Origin: Flavobacteriales bacterium
GTDB lineage: Bacteria > Bacteroidota > Bacteroidia > Flavobacteriales > Flavobacteriaceae
DNA length: 64,000 nt
Reading direction: 5' to 3'
NCBI GenBank assembly: GCA_011526365.1
Contig: WTIO01000082.1
Coordinates: 165,318 to 229,317 of the forward strand
Positions within the stretch are counted from its first letter, which is position 1. Every line of letters begins with the position of its first letter. Positions 43,514 to 50,961 of the stretch are shown here, one piece after another. A program made the translations under genes and the position numbers. A model generated the notes under the pieces. It searched no databases. It worked only from the letters and a program-made list of their open reading frames with translations, and was not told where the DNA came from.

Positions 43514-44662
43514 ATGAAAACAAACAGTTCACTCAAGATTGATGGAGCAGAAATCTCATGGTTTGCTCCATTGTGTGATGGAGATGACGATTTCCTAGGT
43601 CATAGAAATCCTATATATAAAAGTAATTGGGAGAATACTTCGTCAATTGTCAAATTTGCAGACAAATTAGGTTATCGAAATATATTATGTCCATCTTCCT
43701 ATCAAGTGGGGCAAGACACTTTAGCTTTTGTATCAGGAATGGGGCCCTTAACCAAACAGATTAATTTTTTAGCAGCAATCCGTTGTGGAGAAATTCATCC
43801 TCCAATGTTGGCAAGAGCCATTGCAACATTAGACCACATGCTTAAAGGACGATTAACACTTAATATTATCTCCTCTGACCTACCTGGAACAAAATTGAAT
43901 TCAAGAGAACGATATATGCGTTCAAGAGAGGTTATTGAAATATTAAAACAATCCTGGAACCAAGATGAAATCAATTTTCATGGAAAATTTTATAAATTAA
44001 ATTTACCAACAGCACCTGTAAAACCATATCAGCAAAACGGTGGTCCATTACTTTATTTTGGGGGTTATTCCCCTGAAGGTATTGACTTGTGTGCAGAGCA
44101 CTGTGATGTTTACTTAATGTGGCCAGAAACTAAAGAAAAACTGCAAGAATTAATGAATAATATGCGAAAAAAAGCTGCATCCTATAATAGATATATTCAG
44201 TTTGGACTTAGGGTACATGTGATTGTTCGTGAGACAGAAAAAGAAGCTCGCGCGTATGCTGAAAGCTTATTGTCAAAACTAAATATCGATGTGGGAACAT
44301 CTCTTCGTAATAGATCACAAGATATAACTTCATTAGGAGTAGCTCGACAATCACAACTTCGCGAACAGGCTGATGAAAAATATTATGTTGAAACTAATCT
44401 TTGGACAGGTATTGGTTTAGCACGATCAGGTTGTGGAGCTGCATTGGTTGGCGACCCTGACCAAATTGTGTCCAAATTAGAGGGTTATATTGAAATGGGA
44501 ATTCATTCATTTATATTTTCTGGTTACCCGCACCTGAGGGAATGTGAGCTTTTTGCTAAATATATATTGCCACGTATTAAAACAATTTCTTTGCCAGAAG
44601 TTTTTGGACGCATTCCAAAGAAAACTCCTTATAGCCCTCTAGGAAAAGGGCCTAGAAACTAA
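43514..44662 (+). CDS. LLM-class flavin-dependent monooxygenase (SsuD-like)
   Basis: 382 residues from ATG 43514 (GTG and TTG codons just before are alternative starts). The bacterial-luciferase TIM barrel resembles alkanesulfonate monooxygenase SsuD: EISWFAPLCDGDD near 13, FADKLGYRNILCPSSYQVGQD near 47, FLAAIRCGEIHPPMLARAIA near 80, RLTLNIISSDLPG near 103, SREVIEILKQSW, FGGYSPEGIDLCAEHCDVYL near 182 and LVGDPDQIVSKLEGYIEMGI near 315. It would need reduced flavin from a reductase not present here. Possible substrates are sulfonates or other small organics; the symporter gene five bases downstream suggests an imported substrate. Confidence 0.88.
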   Translation: MKTNSSLKIDGAEISWFAPLCDGDDDFLGHRNPIYKSNWENTSSIVKFADKLGYRNILCPSSYQVGQDTLAFVSGMGPLTKQINFLAAIRCGEIHPPMLARAIATLDHMLKGRLTLNIISSDLPGTKLNSRERYMRSREVIEILKQSWNQDEINFHGKFYKLNLPTAPVKPYQQNGGPLLYFGGYSPEGIDLCAEHCDVYLMWPETKEKLQELMNNMRKKAASYNRYIQFGLRVHVIVRETEKEARAYAESLLSKLNIDVGTSLRNRSQDITSLGVARQSQLREQADEKYYVETNLWTGIGLARSGCGAALVGDPDQIVSKLEGYIEMGIHSFIFSGYPHLRECELFAKYILPRIKTISLPEVFGRIPKKTPYSPLGKGPRN

Positions 44663-44666
44663 TGAG

Positions 44667-46208
44667 ATGATTGATTTTATAATAGTACTTTTCTACTTTA
44701 CAATCATTTTCGTTATTGCTTTGAGAGGAAAAGTTCGTTCCAATAGTAGTGCAGAGGAATACTTTTTAAGTTCTAGGAATTTGTCCTGGTATTCTATTGC
44801 ACTTTCAACTATTGCTACCAATATTCAGGGTTATCAATTTCTGGGTATGATGGGTTCAGCTTACTTGTTTGGTTTGGCCCAAGCAAATCTTGAAATTAAC
44901 TCTGTTCAAGGTATTTTGCTTGGTGCTTTCGTATTTATACCTCTATTTCTCAATGAAAAAATTACAACGATTACTCAATTCATTGCAAAAAAATTAGGTG
45001 AACGTATTGCCTTATTCTATTCTATAACCAACATGGCACTCTTTGCTACAATAACTTTAGGTGCTGCCTTGTTTTGGGGGGCTTACGCTGCAGATATGGT
45101 TTTTGGTGAACAGCTTGAAATTTTACATAGCAACAGAATATTAAGAATTGGAATATTGATAATTTTCTTAGGTGTTTTCTCTGCTATTTACACCTATTTT
45201 GGTGGATTAAATGCGGTAGTAAAGACTGATATTATACAATTTAGTGTTCTTTTAGTAGGTGGTATTATTGTTTGTTTGACAGCAATTAGTCATTTAGGGG
45301 GTTGGGATAAACTATATACATTAACTCCTGGTAAAATGCATTTGCACCTTCCCGCCAGTAATCCAACCTTACCTTGGACTCATCTTTTTGGGTTATTCTT
45401 TTTAAATATTAATTACTGGTGTGCTAATCAAACTGTAATGCAACGTGCATTGGCAGCAAAAAGTGTTAGTCAGGCTCAAACTGGACTTATGGTAGGAGGC
45501 TTGATAAAATACTTCATGGCAGTGATTATAATTCTTCCAGGGATCGCTCTTTATGGTATTTTAGGTGATAGTTTAGCAGAACCTGATCTTGCTTTCCCTT
45601 ACATTGTAAAAAACTATTTACCCATAGGCATTAAAGGCATTATACTATGTGGCTTATTCGCTTCATTAATGAGCACTGTAGATTCTACATTTAACTCAAT
45701 TGCTACTTTATGGTCTACGGATATTTATGCATCATATATTAAGCCTAAAGCCAGTGACAGAGAAAAAATATCTGCTGGTCGAAAAGCCATTTTATTTAGT
45801 CTTGGCACTGCTTTGTTGATGGGACTTGTGTTACTTTACTTAAAATTTAATAACCCAAATTCCGCCTTTACACACACATTGAACAATTTAAGGTATTACA
45901 TAAATTGTGGAATTGTTGTGTTGATTTGTAGTGCGGTTTTATTAATTCGTCCAAATTTAAATTTTGTACTAGCTGCATTTATTTTTACTATTCCACTAAA
46001 CTTAGGCATACAATTTTTGATCCCTGGGTTAAATTATTTCGTTCGGGCGTTTTTAGTTATTTTTATAGGTTTGACAATATCATTTGTCGGTAGCCAAGGT
46101 CATTTTAATTCTTTGTATTCGCTATTCAAGCCTGCAAATTCAGTAACTAAAAAATGGGGGTGGGTTTTAGCAGTAAGTTTATTAATTCTTCATATCGTTT
46201 TTCATTAA
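44667..46208 (+). CDS. Sodium/solute symporter (SSS family), paired with the monooxygenase
   Basis: 513 residues with about 13 membrane helices: EEYFLSSRNLSWYSIALSTI near 30, TNIQGYQFLGMMGSAYLFGL near 50, YFGGLNAVVKTDIIQFSVLL near 180, NYWCANQTVMQRALAAKSVS near 250 and LFASLMSTVDSTFNSIATLW near 330 (Na+ site). Clearly the same superfamily as the symporter at 41.7-43.3 kb, but strongly diverged from it. It starts five bases after the monooxygenase and presumably imports its substrate. AT-rich like its neighbours. Confidence 0.9.
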   Translation: MIDFIIVLFYFTIIFVIALRGKVRSNSSAEEYFLSSRNLSWYSIALSTIATNIQGYQFLGMMGSAYLFGLAQANLEINSVQGILLGAFVFIPLFLNEKITTITQFIAKKLGERIALFYSITNMALFATITLGAALFWGAYAADMVFGEQLEILHSNRILRIGILIIFLGVFSAIYTYFGGLNAVVKTDIIQFSVLLVGGIIVCLTAISHLGGWDKLYTLTPGKMHLHLPASNPTLPWTHLFGLFFLNINYWCANQTVMQRALAAKSVSQAQTGLMVGGLIKYFMAVIIILPGIALYGILGDSLAEPDLAFPYIVKNYLPIGIKGIILCGLFASLMSTVDSTFNSIATLWSTDIYASYIKPKASDREKISAGRKAILFSLGTALLMGLVLLYLKFNNPNSAFTHTLNNLRYYINCGIVVLICSAVLLIRPNLNFVLAAFIFTIPLNLGIQFLIPGLNYFVRAFLVIFIGLTISFVGSQGHFNSLYSLFKPANSVTKKWGWVLAVSLLILHIVFH

Positions 46209-46223
46209 ACATGAATTATTATT

Positions 46224-46238
46224 AAAGGTTACCTTTTT
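46224..46238 (+). terminator. Weak possible terminator after the second symporter
   Basis: AAAGG, TTA, CCTTT with following T bases, 16 bases after the stop. The stem has only five pairs, so the call is tentative. Confidence 0.35.
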
Positions 46239-46336
46239 CAAACTTTTTATGATAATTAAAACTATTTTTCCCAACTAAGTCAATTAAAGTTTTATCAACT
46301 TTTAAAATGCAGCAGGAGCAACTGCGCACCGAGGAC

Positions 46337-47677
46337 TTAAAACTTTCGATAAGCCCCTTTTAAATAAGTATTGGCCTCTTGGAGCACAAAAGCCGCCGCG
46401 TTTTTATCGTACTGAAGTGTGGTATTGGGAAAACGTCCCGCAATTACCCCGAGTAAAATGGTTTCTGTCAACCGCGAGGCATATTCAAAGGGTGCTGAAC
46501 AGGTCGCTTTACCCAAACAGCTATCAATAAACTGGTGATAGTGTTTTAAGGATTCATTTTTATAGTCGCGCACCGGAGGCCCCAGAGTATTTTGTGGGTC
46601 GTAAACCGCAGGATCATAGTCTTTGTATTTTCCATTAGCTATCAACTTTGGTAACTGCATAAAATGCGGTAATAATAGGCGGTCTCCGTTTTCACCAATA
46701 AACATAGCGCCTTGTCCCGGTAACTCATCTTCCTTAGGCAGTATTAGTTCTGGACTTATTTTTGGTCCTGCAACACCATCGTACCACTGCCATTCAAAAT
46801 CTGCTGTAGTGTAGGGAGTTCCTTCAAAAGTATAATGTACTTCATTGCGCTCAGGATAACCAAAGCCGTTGGGTGTTCTGCAGTTATTGGTTATTGTTTT
46901 GGGCAAATCCAGTGCTAAGGCATTGTAGGGCGTATCAAAAATATGCACTCCCATATCCCCGAGGGTCGCACAACCGTAATCCATAAGTTTACGCCAGTTC
47001 CCAGGGTGGTACACGCCTTCCTTGTAAGGTTTTTCTACTGAGGTACCCAACCAAAGGTTCCAGTCTAAGGTTTCGGGTATGGGATCTTTTCCTTGTGGCA
47101 GTGGACCATCATACCCCCAGTTTTTGTTTGACCAAGCAATAACTTTACGCACTTTTCCTATGGCTCCTTTTCGAATCATTAGGGTTGCCAATTGATAATC
47201 GTAAAAGGAATGTACCTGTATGCCCATTTGGGTAATTAAGCCTTTTTGCTTCGCCAGTTGTCGTAACTCCCGCGATTCAGACACGTAGTGGGTTAAGGGC
47301 TTCTGACAATACACAGCCTTGTTGTTTTCCATGGCAAGCAGTGAAACGGGTGCATGAGTATGGTCGGGGGTAGAGACAATAACAGCGTCAATTTCGTTTG
47401 AAATGGCACCAAACATTTGACGATAGTCTTTAAAAATTTTAGCTTTGGGAAAAAGGGCTTTCGCCTTTTTGAGGTAGTTGCTGTCCACATCGCAAAGTGC
47501 AGTAACAACAACATTGGGATGCGCAGCTATGGCCTTTAAATCCTCAAAACCCATATTGCCTACCCCGACATGCGCGGTTCGCAGGGTTTCTTTAGTTCCA
47601 AACGCACGTAACGGGCCCGGCAATAAACTGGCGCCAACTCCAAGAGCTACCGATTTTAAAAAATCTCTTTTTTCCAT
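46337..47677 (-). CDS. Exported Gfo/Idh/MocA-family sugar oxidoreductase
   Basis: 446 residues. N-terminal Tat-like signal (KRDFLKSVALGVGASLLPG), then Rossmann domain with HVGVGNMGFEDLKAIAAHP near 35, and the family EKP position as YCQKPLTHYVSE near 129. The central segment DWNLWLGTSVEKPYKEGVYHPGNWR and MDYGCATLGDMGVHIFDTP near 240 are typical of the exported subgroup common in Bacteroidota and Planctomycetes. NAD(P)-dependent oxidation of a sugar or glycoside is the usual reaction. A DUF1080 gene lies 13 bases upstream on the same strand, so the two form a unit. Confidence 0.9.
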   Translation of the reverse strand: MEKRDFLKSVALGVGASLLPGPLRAFGTKETLRTAHVGVGNMGFEDLKAIAAHPNVVVTALCDVDSNYLKKAKALFPKAKIFKDYRQMFGAISNEIDAVIVSTPDHTHAPVSLLAMENNKAVYCQKPLTHYVSESRELRQLAKQKGLITQMGIQVHSFYDYQLATLMIRKGAIGKVRKVIAWSNKNWGYDGPLPQGKDPIPETLDWNLWLGTSVEKPYKEGVYHPGNWRKLMDYGCATLGDMGVHIFDTPYNALALDLPKTITNNCRTPNGFGYPERNEVHYTFEGTPYTTADFEWQWYDGVAGPKISPELILPKEDELPGQGAMFIGENGDRLLLPHFMQLPKLIANGKYKDYDPAVYDPQNTLGPPVRDYKNESLKHYHQFIDSCLGKATCSAPFEYASRLTETILLGVIAGRFPNTTLQYDKNAAAFVLQEANTYLKGAYRKF

Positions 47678-47690
47678 AGTTCACAATACC

Positions 47691-48278
47691 TTATAGTTCC
47701 TTGACTGCTATATTACGCCACTTCACTTTTATGCCGCCTCCGGAGTGAATTTGAAGTGCAATACTGCCCTTCCCCGCGCCAATCTTTTCATCAGTAATAC
47801 GCACCATTTGATGACCATTTAAATAGGTGTCCACTTGGCCCCCTACTACTCTAATTTTCATGGTATTCCAGGCCCCCATTTTAAGGTACTTGTCCTTTTC
47901 GGCTTCGGGTTGAATCAACCAACCTCTACCATACGACTCATAAATTCCTCCCGTATGTAGTGTGGGAGGGGCTACCTCCACTTGCCAGCCACTGACTATA
48001 GTGCCTTCAAATGTTGAGCGGAAGAAAACACCACTGTTGCCATCGGCCTCTTGTTTAAATTCTAACGTCAATTCAAAATTGTCATAATACTTAACAGTAC
48101 TCAAATATCCATATTCAGCATCTGGGCCGCTCTCGCAAATCAATAAGCCATCTTCAACATACCATTTTTCCGTGCCGTGAATTTGCCAACCGTCCAAGTT
48201 TTTCCCATTAAAAATGAAGGTTTGTGCAAATAGACTAAGAGGTAAGAACAAGGCAATAAGTTTAAATAATCGTAGCAT
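47691..48278 (-). CDS. Exported DUF1080 protein (3-keto-glycoside hydrolase/lyase-like)
   Basis: 195 residues with signal peptide (LFKLIALFLPLSLFAQ) and one concanavalin-like DUF1080 domain: FIFNGKNLDGWQIHGTEKWY near 20, ELTLEFKQEADGNSGVFFRS near 70, YESYGRGWLIQPEAEKDKY and TYLNGHQMVRITDE near 148. Members of this family have been shown in gut Bacteroides to act on 3-keto-glycosides produced by Gfo/Idh/MocA dehydrogenases. The directly following Gfo/Idh/MocA gene fits that partnership. Start at ATG 48278 is preferred over 48302 because it places the signal peptide at the N terminus. Confidence 0.88.
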   Translation of the reverse strand: MLRLFKLIALFLPLSLFAQTFIFNGKNLDGWQIHGTEKWYVEDGLLICESGPDAEYGYLSTVKYYDNFELTLEFKQEADGNSGVFFRSTFEGTIVSGWQVEVAPPTLHTGGIYESYGRGWLIQPEAEKDKYLKMGAWNTMKIRVVGGQVDTYLNGHQMVRITDEKIGAGKGSIALQIHSGGGIKVKWRNIAVKEL

Positions 48279-48442
48279 TTGGTTTCGTTTTGTTACCCAC
48301 AATGTAGAAAATCTAAAAAGATATTACAATGGATTATTATTTTTAAAACAATTTAGAAGACCAATACAGCTTTAATGGCACTAAAGTAAAATTCAATTGC
48401 ACTTTATTTTTTATCTTAAACAAAAGAAACTAATTAAACACA

Positions 48443-50671
48443 ATGAATATCAAACCCTATTACTTGCTAGTGCTCTTGGCACTCCTCATTACTGCTTGTC
48501 AAAAACCCACTTTAACATTGGCAAAGGATGGACAATCGGACTATGAAATTGCGTATCAATCAACCACTACGAGTTCGGCTTTTACTGCTGCGGAATTATT
48601 GCAGGAATATTTTAAAGCGATTACAGGAGTTGCCCTGCCTATACGCCCTGCTACCCAAAACGACAACAACAAGAAAATTATTCTTGTAGGAATTGCTCCC
48701 GATGCCGTGGCTTCACCTGAAAGCATACGTATAACGACCAAAGGAGAGCACATTTCCTTGTTGGGAGGCTCGGCCGAAGCCACAACAAATGCAGTGTATA
48801 CTTTTTTACAGGACTTTTTAGGGTGCCGCTGGTATGCCCCTAATGCCACAGAAATACCCACCAACTCAAACCTACAATTGGCCGCTATAGATTATAGCTA
48901 TACTCCCGAAATTACCACTCGTACAGTGCATTCGCGACTGTATTATGAAAATCCAGATTTTGCTGCTGTACAAAAGGTCACCAACAGCTCATTCCCCTAT
49001 TATGTCCCAGAAGCGCGTGTACATACTTTTCATCGCTTCCTCCCCGAAGAAACTTATTATGCCTCCCATCCTGAATACTACGCCCTTCGCGATGGAAAAC
49101 GCTTGCCAACGCAATTGTGTTTAACCAACCCGGAAGTGTTGGACCTCGCCAATCAAAAGGTGGCCGATTTATTTGAAAAATATCCAGATGCAGCTGTACT
49201 ATCGGTGAGTCAAGATGACAACCAACAGCATTGTCAATGCGATCAATGCAGTGCAATAGACACCGAGGAAGGCAGCCCTGCAGGAACCATGATTCGCTTT
49301 GTAAATGCGGTGGCAGAAAATTTTCCCGATAAAACCATTTCTACCCTGGCGTATCAATACACACGAAAACCACCCAAAACACGGCCACGCAAAAATGTAC
49401 TTATTACGCTCTGTTCCATCGAGTGTGACCGCAGTGCACCCATTGCAGAAAAATGCACCGACTTTGCCGATGACCTCAGAGGGTGGAGTGCCTTAACGGA
49501 AAATGTCCGCATTTGGGATTATACCACACAGTTTACCAATTTTCTTGCCCCCTTTCCCAACCTGTATACTCTGCAAGATAATGTGCAACTTTTTAGGGAC
49601 AACAATGCAAAATGGGTGTTTGAGCAGCATAGCAATAACCCCAGTGAGCTTTTTGAATTAAGAAGCTATATCACTGCACAATTACTATGGAATCCCGATC
49701 AGGATTTTGATGAATTACTCACCGATTTTGTCAATGGATATTACGGTGCAGCAGGGCCCTTCATAAAGGAATATATTACTGCTATTCACAAAGAATTAGA
49801 AAAAAAGGACTTCTTCTTATTTCTTTACGGAGACCCCTCTCAAGCCTTTGATGCTTTTTTACGTCCCGAGCTATTGGAACGCTACACCTCCCTTTTTGAT
49901 CAAGCTGAAAAAGCTGTAAAACAAAATTCTAAAGTGCTCAATCGGGTAAAAATGGCACGTTTGGGCGTGGACTACGCCGTGCTTGAAGCCAGTAGAAAAA
50001 ACCTGAACACAAACTTGCAATTAATTACCACAAACACAGCAGGAACAAAAGCCATCAGCCCACGTGTGGAAAAACTACTCCATACGTTTGAGACTACAAC
50101 CAAGGCCAACAACATTCGACTGATGAACGAAATGGGATTCACGGTAGAGGAATACACCGCCAATTATCACCTGGCAGTAACCACAGCTAGTAAGCCAAAT
50201 AAAGCCGTTGGGAAAAAAGTTGTCACCCTAACCAAACCCACTAAATACGCTAATGAAGACCCCCTAGTGCTAACGGATGGAGCACTTGGGGGCAGTAGCT
50301 TTTTTGCCAATTGGCTGGGCTATGTAGGCAATGACCTAGAAGTTATTGTGGATTTAGAACAACCCACCCCCATCAGCAGCATTGACCTGTCCTTTTTACA
50401 GGTGACCAATCATGTGGTGTTCTTCCCCAACGAGGTGACCTATATGGGATCCACTGATGGGAAAAACTATTTGAAGCTGGCAACACTAAAAAATAACACT
50501 CCCTTAACCAAAGAAAGTAAAGTAAATACCATTCAAAATTTTGGGACACAGTTTAAAGAAAAACAACTGCGCTACATAAAAGTAATTGCGAAAAACACCC
50601 CTACCCCCTACTGGCATCACGCTGCTGGACTGCCGTCTTGGGTATTTGCCGATGAAATAATAATTAATTAA
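48443..50671 (+). CDS. DUF4838 lipoprotein with C-terminal discoidin-like domain
   Basis: 742 residues. Lipoprotein signal LLVLLALLITAC with Cys near 19. An alpha-glucuronidase-like N-terminal domain (FTAAELLQEYFKAITGVALP near 37, TNAVYTFLQDFLGCRWYAP near 115) is followed by a DUF4838 TIM-barrel-like region (HTFHRFLPEETYYASHPEYY near 193, VSQDDNQQHCQCDQCSAID near 255, NVRIWDYTTQFTNFLAPFPN near 354), and then a helical part and a C-terminal F5/8-type beta domain (LEVIVDLEQPTPISSIDLSF near 633). Presumed surface or periplasmic glycoside hydrolase; activity of the family is not settled. Divergent from the DUF1080 gene. Confidence 0.88.
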   Translation: MNIKPYYLLVLLALLITACQKPTLTLAKDGQSDYEIAYQSTTTSSAFTAAELLQEYFKAITGVALPIRPATQNDNNKKIILVGIAPDAVASPESIRITTKGEHISLLGGSAEATTNAVYTFLQDFLGCRWYAPNATEIPTNSNLQLAAIDYSYTPEITTRTVHSRLYYENPDFAAVQKVTNSSFPYYVPEARVHTFHRFLPEETYYASHPEYYALRDGKRLPTQLCLTNPEVLDLANQKVADLFEKYPDAAVLSVSQDDNQQHCQCDQCSAIDTEEGSPAGTMIRFVNAVAENFPDKTISTLAYQYTRKPPKTRPRKNVLITLCSIECDRSAPIAEKCTDFADDLRGWSALTENVRIWDYTTQFTNFLAPFPNLYTLQDNVQLFRDNNAKWVFEQHSNNPSELFELRSYITAQLLWNPDQDFDELLTDFVNGYYGAAGPFIKEYITAIHKELEKKDFFLFLYGDPSQAFDAFLRPELLERYTSLFDQAEKAVKQNSKVLNRVKMARLGVDYAVLEASRKNLNTNLQLITTNTAGTKAISPRVEKLLHTFETTTKANNIRLMNEMGFTVEEYTANYHLAVTTASKPNKAVGKKVVTLTKPTKYANEDPLVLTDGALGGSSFFANWLGYVGNDLEVIVDLEQPTPISSIDLSFLQVTNHVVFFPNEVTYMGSTDGKNYLKLATLKNNTPLTKESKVNTIQNFGTQFKEKQLRYIKVIAKNTPTPYWHHAAGLPSWVFADEIIIN

Positions 50672-50710
50672 CGAGAAGCATTTCCACCTAAAGGTGTATT
50701 TAGTTTAAAA

Positions 50711-50781
50711 GCACTGGTGGCTTAGACTGAGCACGGGTGGCTTCGACTGAGCACTGGTGGCTTCGACTTCGCTCAGCCACC
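50711..50781. repeat. Three 20-bp tandem repeats plus hairpin (flavobacterial palindromic repeat)
   Basis: Three adjacent 20-base units of the type GCACtGGTGGCTTcGACTgA (50711-50730, 50731-50750, 50751-50770) are followed by an inverted copy, so that GGTGGCT (50757-50763) pairs with AGCCACC (50775-50781). A related half, GATTGAGTGCAGTCGAA, lies at 50813-50829. The motif CTTCGACT-CGCTCAG is familiar from intergenic palindromes of flavobacteria. It lies between convergent genes and could also act as a terminator or transcript stabiliser. Confidence 0.7.
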
Positions 50782-50846
50782 CTATGGGGTACTGTTGATT
50801 CCCAAAAACGGGGATTGAGTGCAGTCGAAAGTACCGGAGATAAAAA

Positions 50847-50933
50847 TTAGTCCCCGGATTGCATCATATCTCGTGCAATTGCAACAAGCATGATTACCAT
50901 TGTTATAAGTGTAATTACAGCTACAAATTTCAT
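50847..50933 (-). CDS. 28-residue membrane peptide (candidate small protein)
   Basis: The reading frame starts MKFVAVITLITMVIMLVAIA and ends with a short polar tail, RDMMQSGD, then TAA. It is one hydrophobic helix of about 19 residues with a Lys at the start and a charged tail, as in known bacterial small membrane proteins. It begins 28 bases after the S9 peptidase stop, same strand, and is followed by a palindromic repeat. Shortness makes chance possible; the ideal transmembrane composition and clean ATG/TAA favour a real gene. Confidence 0.45.
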   Translation of the reverse strand: MKFVAVITLITMVIMLVAIARDMMQSGD

Positions 50934-50961
50934 AGTATTATTTTAGTGATTCAACTTTGGT

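Noticed and set aside
50711..50781. Possible CRISPR array
   Set aside because: The 20-base units are directly adjacent with no spacers and only three copies; no cas genes are near.
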